Shown here: positions 15,827-24,115 of the stretch, piece after piece
Layout of the letters: each line of letters begins with the position of its first letter
Numbering within the stretch: the stretch's first letter is position 1
Assembly (NCBI RefSeq): GCF_946223165.1
Contig: NZ_CAMIBP010000027.1
Coordinates: 1-37,775, forward strand
DNA length: 37,775 nucleotides
Source of the DNA: an uncultured Corynebacterium sp.
GTDB lineage: Bacteria; Actinomycetota; Actinomycetes; Mycobacteriales; Mycobacteriaceae
Reading direction: 5' to 3'
The notes under the pieces: model-generated
Seen by the model: only the letters and a program-made list of their open reading frames with translations
What the model was told of the DNA's origin: nothing
Database searches by the model: none
Translations under genes and position numbers: made by a program

Positions 15827-16462
15827 ATGGTGGCTGCCATGACTGGGACGACTGAGATGAGCACCGGGATGGCCGACGCGATGATTGACACGGGGGCTGA
15901 GGCGAGTGCGACCACCGCCACGTCGGTGAACGCGCCGGGCAGGAACCTGTGGCGCGATGGGCTCGTCGTGGCGGTACTCGTCGCGGCCGTCGTGGCGGTG
16001 GTGACGCTGGGCAAGCCCTTCATCGACATCCCGGGCGTCGTCGACGCCGCCGCTCACCGCGTGCGCAGCCTCAACCTGCAGCTCTTCAACGACTGGAGCA
16101 CATCTTCGGTCTGGTACGGGCCGTACACGAACACGTTTGGCAACATTGCCTTGTTCATTCCGGTCGGGGCGGTGCTCGCGTCTCTGGGACAGACGGGCCG
16201 CTGGCGCTACGGCCAAGGCGCCGTGGTCATGATGGCGCTGCTGGCCAGCCTGGGGATCGAAGCCACCCAGTACGTGTTCTCCCTCGGCTACTCCGACATC
16301 GACGACGTGTGGACGAATACCCTTGGCGCCGCGTTCGGCGGCATCCTCATGGCGCGCCTGGACCACGAGCTCCAGGCAAAGATCCTGCACCGCCTCGGAT
16401 TGTGTTGCGCGGCGCTGCTCACCATCCTGGTGTGCGGCCTGCTCGCTGGTGTGGTCGGGTAG
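15827..16462 (+). CDS. VanZ-like family membrane protein
   Basis: This 211-aa protein has an Ala/Thr-rich cytoplasmic N terminus of about 45 residues and four or five hydrophobic helices (about 46-64, 105-122, 130-150, 160-175 and 185-210). NIALFIPVGAVLA and GIEATQYVFSLGYSDIDDVWTNTLGAAFGG are the two conserved blocks of the VanZ-like family. VanZ itself gives low-level teicoplanin resistance, but most relatives have no known role, so no resistance is claimed. The start is ATG 15827; an in-frame ATG at 15839 is equally possible. It diverges from the AcuI-like gene and ends 6 bp from the convergent gene at 16469. Confidence 0.85.
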   Translation: MVAAMTGTTEMSTGMADAMIDTGAEASATTATSVNAPGRNLWRDGLVVAVLVAAVVAVVTLGKPFIDIPGVVDAAAHRVRSLNLQLFNDWSTSSVWYGPYTNTFGNIALFIPVGAVLASLGQTGRWRYGQGAVVMMALLASLGIEATQYVFSLGYSDIDDVWTNTLGAAFGGILMARLDHELQAKILHRLGLCCAALLTILVCGLLAGVVG

Positions 16463-16468
16463 CTGGAC

Positions 16469-17725
16469 CTAGTCGAGGTGGAGCAGCTGGCGCATGTCAG
16501 CCAGCAGCTCGCCCACGAACCCGTGGCCCACGGCCGTGAGCCGCGGCTGCGTGATGGAGGGCTCAAGGATGCCCAGCTCGATGAAGAGGTACGCGTTGAT
16601 GACCCAGGCTTCCGAGCCAAAGTCCTCAATGAAGCTGTGGAGCAGGGAGTCCTCACGCAGCAACATGGCGAAGATGACGGCGAGCGTCATGACGTCATCG
16701 GCCTCGAAGGTCACCGGAAAATAGGTGAGGAGCTCCTCCGCCGCAGTGGACGGCTGCGCGAGAATGGACTGCCCGGGGCCCGCGATTTCGATGCTTGGCC
16801 CCCATTCCTCGATGAGCCCCATGTCGATGAGCGTTGAATGCAGGATCCCGATCGGTTCCGTCTGATCCTCGCGGGAGCAGCTGCCCAGCCAATAGGCGGG
16901 GACGTTAAGCAGCGCAGCGAGTGCCTTGACCAGCTTGGGCTTGAAGTAGCCGGCGTTGGTCAGGGCCGGCTCCGCTTCGATGGCGCGCAGGATGTCGGCC
17001 ACCCGGGTGCCGAGCGCGGCGGCGTCAGCATCTGAGAGCGTGGGCAGCGGCGTGGAGGGCAGCAGCTCCGGGAACGTGTGCTCCAGCATCTCCGGCACGG
17101 AGATCGCCGCGGTCAGCGGCGCGCCGAAGGGTGTGAAAGGGTCGGGGAGATCGGCATCGATGAGCGCCGTGAGATCCGTCGAGGATAGCTCGCCCAGGCG
17201 TTGGACGATGAGCGGCGGGAAGCAGTCCGTCAGGCGCTGGCGAACCTGGTCCACGGTGTAGTTGGGGAAGCAGCTGAAGATGTCGGTCATGGACTGCGCG
17301 GGGATGGGCAGGCCGGCGAGCAGCTGGCGGACGTCCTCGAGCATCTCCCGCATCGGCTCGACGCCGCCCAGCGCGGACACCAGATCGGGGCCCGTGGCGT
17401 CGATGAGCGAGGGCGTCGTGTGCGGCTGCTCGGTCTCCGAGAGCTGTGTGAGCTGGATGTCCCACGTCCCCGCGGTGGGGTGGTAGGACGCGAAGCTATC
17501 GCCAGTGAAGATGAGCCCGAGGGCGGCCTCGTCCAGGCAGTCGAGTGCCTCGACGTCCCCGGCATCGGTCTGAAAATGCCCCGGCGGGCTGGGTTCGAGG
17601 CCGAGCGCCGCGTGAATGATGAGGCAGAGATCGCCCACGGAGGTGTCCGGATCGATGGCGACGAGGCGCATGGGGGCGGGGTAGAGGTCGTCGACCGTCA
17701 TTCTCAAGCACAGCGCGGGCGTCAT
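16469..17725 (-). CDS. Protein with possible pRiA4b ORF-3-like N-terminal domain
   Basis: This 418-aa soluble, acidic protein has an N terminus (ALCLRMTVDDLYPAPMRLVA, then GDLCLIIHAALGLE and HFQTDAG) with the strand-turn-helix layout of the plasmid pRiA4b ORF-3/IS1096 TnpR-like domain, where such proteins read L-R-V-L-...-P-x-x-R-...-L-x-x-x-I-x-x-A-x-G. The remaining roughly 300 residues are mostly helical and I do not recognise them. No transposase or plasmid gene is near, so this looks like a chromosomal accessory gene and not part of a mobile element. The domain call is tentative and the function unknown. Confidence 0.6.
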   Translation of the reverse strand: MTPALCLRMTVDDLYPAPMRLVAIDPDTSVGDLCLIIHAALGLEPSPPGHFQTDAGDVEALDCLDEAALGLIFTGDSFASYHPTAGTWDIQLTQLSETEQPHTTPSLIDATGPDLVSALGGVEPMREMLEDVRQLLAGLPIPAQSMTDIFSCFPNYTVDQVRQRLTDCFPPLIVQRLGELSSTDLTALIDADLPDPFTPFGAPLTAAISVPEMLEHTFPELLPSTPLPTLSDADAAALGTRVADILRAIEAEPALTNAGYFKPKLVKALAALLNVPAYWLGSCSREDQTEPIGILHSTLIDMGLIEEWGPSIEIAGPGQSILAQPSTAAEELLTYFPVTFEADDVMTLAVIFAMLLREDSLLHSFIEDFGSEAWVINAYLFIELGILEPSITQPRLTAVGHGFVGELLADMRQLLHLD

Positions 17726-17827
17726 GCGTTCGAGCCTAAAGCACGGCGGCAGCGCGCGCCGGGCTGTGCTGATTTTTCGCGCGCCGTGTGCCCCCGCGGG
17801 CGTGCGGAATCCGGTGCGCTGGCGCCG

Positions 17828-18466
17828 CTAGATGATGCGGCGCTCGCGGGCGACGGTGACGGCTGCGGTGCGGTTGTCCACGCCGAGCTTTTGATAGATG
17901 TGGATGAGGTGGGTCTTAATGGTGGCCTCGGAGACAAAGAAGCGCTTGGCCAGCTCCCGGTTGGAGTCGCCGCTGGCCAGCTGGGCCAGGATCTCCCGCT
18001 CGCGTGAGGACAACGACTCCTGCGGCTTCGTCAGGCGTTCGGCCAGCAGCGCCGCCACCTCGGGGGAGAGCGTGCGCTGGCCGGCTGCGGTGGCCACGAC
18101 GGCATCGTGCAGATGCTGCTCCGGCGAGTCCTTGAGCAGGTAGCCCAGGGCGCCGGCCTCGAGCGCGGCGACGATGTCGCTTTCGGTGTCATACGTGGTG
18201 AGCACGAGCACCGGTGGGCTGCCCGCCGCCGCGACGCGCCGGGTGGCCTCGATGCCGTCCACGCCGGGCATCTGGATGTCGGTGATGAGCACGTCCACGC
18301 TGTTATCGCCGCGCAGGATCGCCTCGACGGCGGCGCCGCTGGAGCCCTCCGCCACGACGCTGATGTCGGCGAAGGAGTCGAGGATAGCCCGCAGGCCCGC
18401 GCGCACGACGGGGTGATCATCGAGGAGCATGACCCGGATGGGCCCGGTGGTGGATGTGGCAGACAT
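17828..18466 (-). CDS. chrA: LuxR-family response regulator, probable ChrA
   Basis: This 212-aa NarL/FixJ-type regulator has a receiver domain at residues 10-125 with acidic pair Asp16-Asp17, phospho-acceptor Asp63 in ITDIQMPG, and the conserved Lys in YLLKDS. A LuxR helix-turn-helix lies at about 152-205 (LSSREREILAQLASGDSN, then VSEATIKTHLIHIYQKLGV). The sensor kinase stops 2 bp before it, so they are co-transcribed. The pair faces an hrtBA-type exporter, which is the gene order of the ChrSA haem-responsive system of C. glutamicum and C. diphtheriae. ChrA should therefore activate hrtBA when haem is in excess. HrrA is a paralogue and cannot be fully excluded from sequence alone. Confidence 0.82.
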   Translation of the reverse strand: MSATSTTGPIRVMLLDDHPVVRAGLRAILDSFADISVVAEGSSGAAVEAILRGDNSVDVLITDIQMPGVDGIEATRRVAAAGSPPVLVLTTYDTESDIVAALEAGALGYLLKDSPEQHLHDAVVATAAGQRTLSPEVAALLAERLTKPQESLSSREREILAQLASGDSNRELAKRFFVSEATIKTHLIHIYQKLGVDNRTAAVTVARERRII

Positions 18467-18468
18467 GG

Positions 18469-19782
18469 TTAGCGGTCTCCTTCCGAGCCGGAGGACGCGG
18501 TGGTCAGGGGCACGCGCGCGCTGAGGATGGTGCCGGTGGCATCGGCTGCGGCCGTGTCGGCGGCGGCATCGGCGGCATCGGTAGCGCCGGCAGACTCGAT
18601 GGTCAGTTCGCCGCCAGCCTCGGCCACCCGGGCCCGCAGTCCGGCGAGCCCGAAGGCGTCCGGACCAGCCGCGCCGTGCATGCCGATGCCGTCGTCCACA
18701 ACGTCGACGGTCGCCTCCGTGTCGAAGATGCTGAGGGTGACGACCACGCGCGAGGCGTGGGCGTGCTTCGCCGCGTTGTTGAGGCCCTCGCGGGCGACTC
18801 GCTCCACCGTCTCTGCGGCCGCGGCGGGCAGCGGCCGGGCAGTGTCCCCGTCCGTGACCAGCTCATATGTGGTGGATTCGCCCAGCGCGCGGGAGCGCTC
18901 GCGCATGGAGCGCACGAGGGCATCGAGGGCGGCGGCGAGATCGCGGGCCGTTTCCTGCGCTGGTTCCTGCGCCGAATTCTGCGCTGCGTCCGGCGCGGCG
19001 GGCGCGAGCTCCTTGACAAAGCGGCGGGCCTGATCGAGGGACTCCTGCGCCACCTGCTGGATGGTGCGCAGGTGCGAGCTGGGATCCGAGGCCCGCTGCG
19101 CGGCCCGGCTCACCAAGACGATGGAGCTCAGCCCCTGCGCCACAGTGTCGTGGATCTCCCGCGAGATGCGCTCGCGCTCCGAGAGGCGCCCGGCGAGGTT
19201 CTCACTGCGGGCGAGGTCTTCCTGCGTGCGGCGCAGCTCCTCGGCGATGGCGCGGTAGCGCTCCACCTCATCGCGCAGCGTGATGTAGGCAAAGAACATG
19301 ACTCCGGCGAAGACCGTGCCGATGGCCGGGCCGAGTACTCCGGCGATGGACCACGAGCCGGGGGAGAGCCACGCCGGCACGAACGCGGCCACGGCCCAGG
19401 CGGCCACGGCGGCCGCGCTGCCCACGGGGCGCGGGAGGTAGCGCAAGTAGAGGAACACGAGCGGGAATTCGAGCCACATGAACTCCCCACCCAAGAACAT
19501 GAGCGCCAACCAGCCCGCGCTCACCCCGGCCAGCCACCACCATCCGGCCCGGGCGGTGGGGAACCCGCTCCGGTTCGACCCCACCGCGCCCAGCGCGTAG
19601 AAGGCGCCCAAGGCTACGGCCACCACCACGGTGGGCAGCGTGGGGCTGTGCACCATGCCGAAGGCGAGGAGGAGCAGAAACAGCGTGTGGAGGCCATGCC
19701 GGAGGCTGGTCAGCACGCGGTAAAGCGTCCGGGTCTGGTGGGGAAGTGGGGCCGCCGTGGGCCCGCTGGCGGGTGCTGTCAC
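18469..19782 (-). CDS. chrS: Sensor histidine kinase, probable haem sensor ChrS
   Basis: This 437-aa membrane kinase of the HisKA_3 type has an N-terminal half (about 27-170) with around six hydrophobic helices and no large external domain, as in ChrS, which senses haem within the membrane. After a short coiled segment (EVERYRAIAEELRRTQ) comes the dimerisation box ERERISREIHDTVAQGL with phospho-acceptor His211, then the N box NNAAKHAHA and G1 box DVVDDGIGM. The GTG at 19782 is chosen because the frame upstream overlaps the promoter region. The C terminus carries an unusual Ala-Asp-rich stretch coded by GCATCGGC-type repeats. It diverges from hrtB by 110 bp. Confidence 0.82.
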   Translation of the reverse strand: MTAPASGPTAAPLPHQTRTLYRVLTSLRHGLHTLFLLLLAFGMVHSPTLPTVVVAVALGAFYALGAVGSNRSGFPTARAGWWWLAGVSAGWLALMFLGGEFMWLEFPLVFLYLRYLPRPVGSAAAVAAWAVAAFVPAWLSPGSWSIAGVLGPAIGTVFAGVMFFAYITLRDEVERYRAIAEELRRTQEDLARSENLAGRLSERERISREIHDTVAQGLSSIVLVSRAAQRASDPSSHLRTIQQVAQESLDQARRFVKELAPAAPDAAQNSAQEPAQETARDLAAALDALVRSMRERSRALGESTTYELVTDGDTARPLPAAAAETVERVAREGLNNAAKHAHASRVVVTLSIFDTEATVDVVDDGIGMHGAAGPDAFGLAGLRARVAEAGGELTIESAGATDAADAAADTAAADATGTILSARVPLTTASSGSEGDR

Positions 19783-19804
19783 GGCTCCACCGTAGCGCCC
19801 GCTG

Positions 19805-19832
19805 GGTGGAGGCGCCATCCACCAACCGGTTG
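19805..19832. promoter_or_regulatory. Palindromes between chrS and hrtB
   Basis: Two adjacent elements lie in the 110-bp divergent gap: GGTGGA (19805-19810) and TCCACC (19818-19823) as perfect inverted 6-bp arms around a 7-bp spacer, and the perfect 10-bp palindrome CAACCGGTTG (19823-19832). Either could be the ChrA binding site. This is inferred from position, because I do not recall the ChrA consensus with confidence. Confidence 0.45.
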
Positions 19833-19892
19833 AGCGGCTTTTCACCCGCGTACCCGATGGATCGCGGCCCAGCGCGGACGACGATAGAGAGC

Positions 19893-20900
19893 ATGTTTGT
19901 TGGTTTGAAAGACATCGCCGCCGCCCGGGGCCGGGTGGCGCTCATGGGCGGGGTGGTTGCGCTCATCACGCTGCTGCTCGTCATGCTCACCGGCCTGACC
20001 GGAGGTCTGGCGCGGCAGAATACGTCGGCGCTGGATGCGCTGGGCGCTGACTATCCCGACGTCGTGTTCTCCACGGAGGAGCCCTCCTTTACGCAGTCGC
20101 ACTTCGAGGGCGTGCCGGCCGGCGCGCCTGCGGGCACCACGCCGCTCGCGGTGACCCAGACCCGCGTCGGCGACGAGCCCGCCGCGGTACTGGCCCTGCC
20201 TGCCGGCGCCGACTCTCCGGTGGGACCGATCCCCGCCGACGGCATCGTCGCCTCGCGTGCCTTGGGCCTGAGCGAGGGGCAGTCCGTGCAGGTGAGCGGC
20301 CGCACGACCACCGTCGTCGCCGTCGCCGATGACCTCTACTACTCACACGTCCCCGTCGCCTGGACGGCGCTCGACGGCCCGGCCACGGTCTTGCTCGCCC
20401 GCGCCGACGGCTCTGCCGATGCTGCCGATGCTGCCGATGCCGCCGCGGCAGCCGTCCCCGGAGCCCCCACCGCCGTGCCCATGCGCACCGCGCTGTCGGG
20501 CCTGCCCGCCTACTCCTCGGAGCACGGCTCGCTGCTCACTATGCAGGGCTTCCTCTACGCCATCTCGGCGCTGGTTACGGTGGCGTTCCTGACGGTGTGG
20601 ACCATCCAGCGCACCCGTGACCTGTCCATCCTCCGCGCCCTCGGTGCCGCCGGCCGCTATCTGCTGCGCGACGCCCTGGGGCAGGCCGCGGTGCTCCTCG
20701 GCGGCGGCGTCGCTGTCGGCGGGCTGGCCGGTCTGGGCCTCGGCTGGCTGGCCGCCCGCGCCGTGCCCTTCGAGCTCAGCGCCGCCACCGTGCTCGTGCC
20801 CGTCGTCGGCATCTGGGCGCTCGGCATGCTGGGCGCCCTTGTGGCCACGCGCCGCGTCACCCGCATCAACCCGCTGCTTGCCCTGGGAGGTACTGCTTAA
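19893..20900 (+). CDS. hrtB: Haem exporter permease HrtB (FtsX-like)
   Basis: This 335-aa ABC permease starts MFVGLKDIAAARGRVALMGG, has one N-terminal helix (about 17-37), then an external domain of about 190 residues, and three C-terminal helices (about 230-250, 270-300 and 305-325). That is the MacB/FtsX topology of HrtB, which with HrtA pumps excess haem out of the membrane. The frame is open for 49 codons upstream, but the ATG at 19893 matches the HrtB start. The external domain contains a tandem Ala-Asp-Ala stretch coded by three TGCCGATGC units (20414-20440). hrtA follows immediately. Confidence 0.85.
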   Translation: MFVGLKDIAAARGRVALMGGVVALITLLLVMLTGLTGGLARQNTSALDALGADYPDVVFSTEEPSFTQSHFEGVPAGAPAGTTPLAVTQTRVGDEPAAVLALPAGADSPVGPIPADGIVASRALGLSEGQSVQVSGRTTTVVAVADDLYYSHVPVAWTALDGPATVLLARADGSADAADAADAAAAAVPGAPTAVPMRTALSGLPAYSSEHGSLLTMQGFLYAISALVTVAFLTVWTIQRTRDLSILRALGAAGRYLLRDALGQAAVLLGGGVAVGGLAGLGLGWLAARAVPFELSAATVLVPVVGIWALGMLGALVATRRVTRINPLLALGGTA

Positions 20901-20901
20901 C

Positions 20902-21651
20902 ATGAGCGCCCGACTCCATTCTTCTGCTTCTGCCACTGCCAGTTCCACTGACACTGCTTCTACCCGTCCCGCCCCGCTCGAGCTGCGCGACGTTTCCGTC
21001 GTCTACCCGGACGGAAACTCCGAGGTCACCGCGCTGGACCACGTGAGCGTCGCCGTGCCCGCGGGCACGCTGACCGCCGTGACCGGCGAGTCCGGCTCCG
21101 GCAAGTCCACCCTGCTCACCGTCGCCGCCGGCCTCGTGACGCCGACGTCTGGCGAGGTCATCATCGACGGCCAGCACGTCGAGTCCCTCGGGGAGGAGGA
21201 GCGCGCCAGCGTGCGACGCGAGCGCGTCGGCCTCGTCTTCCAGCAGGCCAACCTGCTGGCGGCACTCTCGGTGCGGGACCAGCTTCTCGTCATGGATCAC
21301 CTGCGCGGTGCGCGCCCACGCACCGAGCACGCCGACGAGCTCCTCGATCTTGTGGGCCTAGCAGGGCTGGGCGATCGCCGCGTAGGCCAACTCTCCGGCG
21401 GCCAGCGTCAGCGCGTCAACATCGCTCGCGCGCTCATGGCCTCCCCGGCGGTCTTGCTCGCCGACGAACCCACGTCTGCGCTCGATAGCGCTTTGTCCGC
21501 GCAGGTGACGCAGCTGCTGCTCGACGTCACGCGGGAGCTGGGCACCGCCACCATGCTCGTCACCCACAGCGCGTCCGTGGCCGCGGCCGCCGATGCCGTC
21601 CTCGTCATGCGCGACGGCCACCTCAGCGCACCCGTGTTGGCAGGGAAGTAG
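20902..21651 (+). CDS. hrtA: Haem exporter ATPase HrtA
   Basis: This 249-aa ABC ATPase of the MacB/LolD type energises HrtB. Walker A GESGSGKST is at residues 62-70, the Q-loop in FQQANLL near 113, the signature LSGGQRQR at 164-171, Walker B LLADEPT ending at 191 and the switch His in LVTHS. The first 24 residues are Ser/Thr/Ala-rich and are not part of the fold, so a later start is conceivable, but CTGGGAGG lies 11 bases before this ATG. It begins 1 bp after the hrtB stop. Confidence 0.9.
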   Translation: MSARLHSSASATASSTDTASTRPAPLELRDVSVVYPDGNSEVTALDHVSVAVPAGTLTAVTGESGSGKSTLLTVAAGLVTPTSGEVIIDGQHVESLGEEERASVRRERVGLVFQQANLLAALSVRDQLLVMDHLRGARPRTEHADELLDLVGLAGLGDRRVGQLSGGQRQRVNIARALMASPAVLLADEPTSALDSALSAQVTQLLLDVTRELGTATMLVTHSASVAAAADAVLVMRDGHLSAPVLAGK

Positions 21652-21702
21652 CACACACCGCCCCACCGCCCGCTTCGCGCGCACCGCAGGCGCTCGAGGC
21701 GG

Positions 21703-21716
21703 TAGGGTATGTCCCG
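21703..21716 (+). promoter_or_regulatory. Leaderless promoter of the YwaF-like gene
   Basis: TAGGGT (21703-21708) ends 7 bases before the GTG at 21716, the spacing expected if transcription starts at or next to the GTG. No Shine-Dalgarno is present, which supports a leaderless mRNA and this start codon. Confidence 0.55.
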
Positions 21717-22459
21717 TGTTTCCCAAGACCCCCACTTCTTATGAACGCCTGCGCCCGTGGTCCCCGAAGCATTGGGCGGGCTTGACCGCCACCGCGGCAA
21801 CGTGCGGCGGATTCATCGCCGCGGCGCGCGCGGTGAAAGGCACCCCGCGGGAGGCGACTCTGCGCAAGGCGTGGGGATGGACCCACCTGGCCGCGGGGAC
21901 GGCGTGGACGGTTGCTTCCCTGGACCCGAAGCAGTTTGACGTGCGCGAATCCTTGCCGCTGCACCTGTGCGACGTCCTCCGCCCCATCATTGCCCTGGGA
22001 CTCGTCACGAATAATGAGCACGCCCTCAACCTGGCGCATTATTGGGGCATCATCCTCAATCCGCAGGCCATCATCACTCCGGATGTCATTTACTATTACG
22101 AGCCGCGGTGGCTGCGCGACGCGACGTATTGGTTCTTCCACATCACCGCGCTGGCCACCCCACTGGCGCTCACCTTTGGCTCCGGATATCGGCCGACGTG
22201 GAAGGGCTACCGCGAAGCCATCGCCGTGACTCCTGTGTGGTTGGCCGCCACCATCGGTATCAACTATGTCACTGAGGGCAACTACGGCTTCTTAAGCCAC
22301 GCGCCGGGCAGCCCCTCCATCATCGACAAGCTGGGCCCCTGGCCGTGGTACATCGTGTCCGAGGCGGCGGCGGTCGCCGTGGCCTGGGCCGCCATGACGG
22401 CGGTGCTACCCGCGCGCGGCCACGCGGTCGGACCGGCGGGGCTGCTGCGCCAGTTCTAG
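21716..22459 (+). CDS. TIGR02206/YwaF-like integral membrane protein
   Basis: This 247-aa polytopic membrane protein has six or seven hydrophobic segments and the conserved pieces PLHLCDVLRPI, HYWGIILNPQAIITPD and TEGNYGFL that mark the TIGR02206 (B. subtilis YwaF) family. Its biochemical function is unknown. The frame extends upstream into hrtA, but the GTG at 21716 preceded by a -10 box at leaderless distance gives the natural start. Its TAG stop overlaps the stop of the convergent nnr gene within the shared CTAG. Confidence 0.85.
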   Translation: MFPKTPTSYERLRPWSPKHWAGLTATAATCGGFIAAARAVKGTPREATLRKAWGWTHLAAGTAWTVASLDPKQFDVRESLPLHLCDVLRPIIALGLVTNNEHALNLAHYWGIILNPQAIITPDVIYYYEPRWLRDATYWFFHITALATPLALTFGSGYRPTWKGYREAIAVTPVWLAATIGINYVTEGNYGFLSHAPGSPSIIDKLGPWPWYIVSEAAAVAVAWAAMTAVLPARGHAVGPAGLLRQF

Positions 22460-24105
22460 CGGTTCATATGCATTAGCCGCGCCGTGGCCTGCGGAATCGC
22501 GTCCGCAATGCGCCCGGCGGAGGTGGGGGCAAAACCCTCGGGCGTCTCGGCAGCCACAGCCGCGGCGTGCGCGTGCAGGGCCACGGCGTGGAGCAGGATC
22601 TTGTGGGTTTCCTCGCCACCCTGGGCCAGCAGCGCGCCGACGATGCCGCCCAACACGTCGCCCGATCCCGGAGTCGCCGCATAGGAGTTGCCGGTGTTGA
22701 CGCCGAAGATCTCCCGGCCGACCGCGGATTCGGGGCCGGTCACGGTGGTGATGCGGCCCTTGAGGACAACATAAGCGCCCAGCTCCACGGCCAGCTCGCG
22801 GGCGAGGTCGCCGCGGGAGTGGGACTCGTCCGGCGAGTTACCGAAGGCTGCGGAATAGAGGCGCGCGAACTCGCCGGCGTGCGGGGTGAGTACCGTGATC
22901 TCGTCCCGGCCGTGGCGGGCACGCACGGCGTCGCGGAGGGCGGCATCGGCGGCCAGCAGCGTCACGGCATCGGCGTCGATTACGAGCGGCTCGGGACGGG
23001 TGAGGAGCTCGGCGAGCTCGGCGCGGGCGGCATCGTCGGTGCCGCGGCCCGGGCCCACGAGCCACGCCTGGACCCGGCCGGCGTCGGCCACGCTGGGGTG
23101 CACGACGACTTCGGGTGTGGCGGCTAGGACGGGTGCCGCTGTGGCGGCGTGTGCAATGACGCGCACCATCGCCGGGGTGGCGCGCACGGCGGCGGTGGCG
23201 GCCAGGATGCCCGCGCCCGGATAGGCGGGGCTGCCAGCACAGATGCCCACGACGCCGCCGGTGTATTTGTCGCTGGCGAGGCCCGGCGTGGGGTCCACGA
23301 TGGGCCCAGTGCACCCCACGGGCTTGAGCTCAGGAGTCCACTGCGCGGTCCACTCGTAGCCGCGCGGGTGGACCGCGGGCAGGCTGGGCTCGTTGGCGAT
23401 GTGCCCCATGGGGGCGGCCAGGTGCTCGAGCTCCTGGGCGAAGGTGCGCTCCGCGCCGGGTAGAGCGAGGTCCGTGAGAATGATGCGGCCGCACTCGGGG
23501 GCGTGGACGTGGCCGGCGCGGGCCCAGCCGAAGGTGACGGTGGCGTCCGCCTCGACGACGATGCCCGCGTTATCGCCGCCTGCGCGGCGGCCGGTCTGCG
23601 CGTCGATGCCGGTGGGAACGTCCACCGCGAGCACCGGGATGGGCTGGCGCAGGCCCGTGGCCTTGGCATAGATCTCCGCGGCGGCACCGTCGAGGCCGCG
23701 TGCGGAGCCGAGCCCAGCGACGGCGTCGATGAGCAGGTCAGTGGGCTTGGGCAGCGCGTCGGTGAGCTGCCCGCCGGCGGCGAGGAACGCGTCGAGCGCG
23801 GGCTGGTGGCAGGTCTCGGGCACGAGGGCGTAGACCGTGCGGCCGGCCCGGGCCAGTGCGGCGCCGGCGTAGAGCCCGTCGCCGCCGTTGCCGCCGGGGC
23901 CGGCGAGGATCATGGCTGTGCCTTGAGCGCCTTGAGCGCCTTGTGTGCCCTGTGCGTTGCCGCCGGGCTGGGCGTCGAGGAGGCGGGCGGCGGTGCTGGC
24001 GACGGCATCGGCGGCAAGGCGCATGAGCTGATCCGGCTCGGATTGCTGGGCCAGGAGGTTGTTCTCGGCGGCGCGGACGGTGGCGACATCAAAGGCAAGG
24101 CGCAT
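22456..24105 (-). CDS. nnr: Bifunctional NAD(P)H-hydrate epimerase/dehydratase
   Basis: This 549-aa metabolite repair enzyme converts damaged NAD(P)HX back to NAD(P)H. The N-terminal YjeF epimerase domain (about 1-215) shows GPGGNGGDGLYAGAALARAG and VDVPTGIDAQTG. The C-terminal ADP/ATP-dependent dehydratase domain (about 250-549) shows VIDADAVTLLA, LTPHAGEFARLY and TPGSGDVLGGIVGALLAQ with the catalytic Asp. The start at ATG 24105 fits the domain; a GTG three codons earlier is also possible, and the longer open frame overlaps nei. Between residues 50 and 62 a run of AQG units is coded by four tandem 9-bp repeats (23921-23956). It lies 10 bp behind nei, probably in the same operon. Confidence 0.93.
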   Translation of the reverse strand: MRLAFDVATVRAAENNLLAQQSEPDQLMRLAADAVASTAARLLDAQPGGNAQGTQGAQGAQGTAMILAGPGGNGGDGLYAGAALARAGRTVYALVPETCHQPALDAFLAAGGQLTDALPKPTDLLIDAVAGLGSARGLDGAAAEIYAKATGLRQPIPVLAVDVPTGIDAQTGRRAGGDNAGIVVEADATVTFGWARAGHVHAPECGRIILTDLALPGAERTFAQELEHLAAPMGHIANEPSLPAVHPRGYEWTAQWTPELKPVGCTGPIVDPTPGLASDKYTGGVVGICAGSPAYPGAGILAATAAVRATPAMVRVIAHAATAAPVLAATPEVVVHPSVADAGRVQAWLVGPGRGTDDAARAELAELLTRPEPLVIDADAVTLLAADAALRDAVRARHGRDEITVLTPHAGEFARLYSAAFGNSPDESHSRGDLARELAVELGAYVVLKGRITTVTGPESAVGREIFGVNTGNSYAATPGSGDVLGGIVGALLAQGGEETHKILLHAVALHAHAAAVAAETPEGFAPTSAGRIADAIPQATARLMHMNR

Positions 24106-24115
24106 GCCTGCCACG

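Noticed and set aside
16469..17725. Mobile element suggested by the pRiA4b/IS1096-like N terminus
   Set aside because: No transposase, terminal inverted repeats or target duplications were seen nearby.
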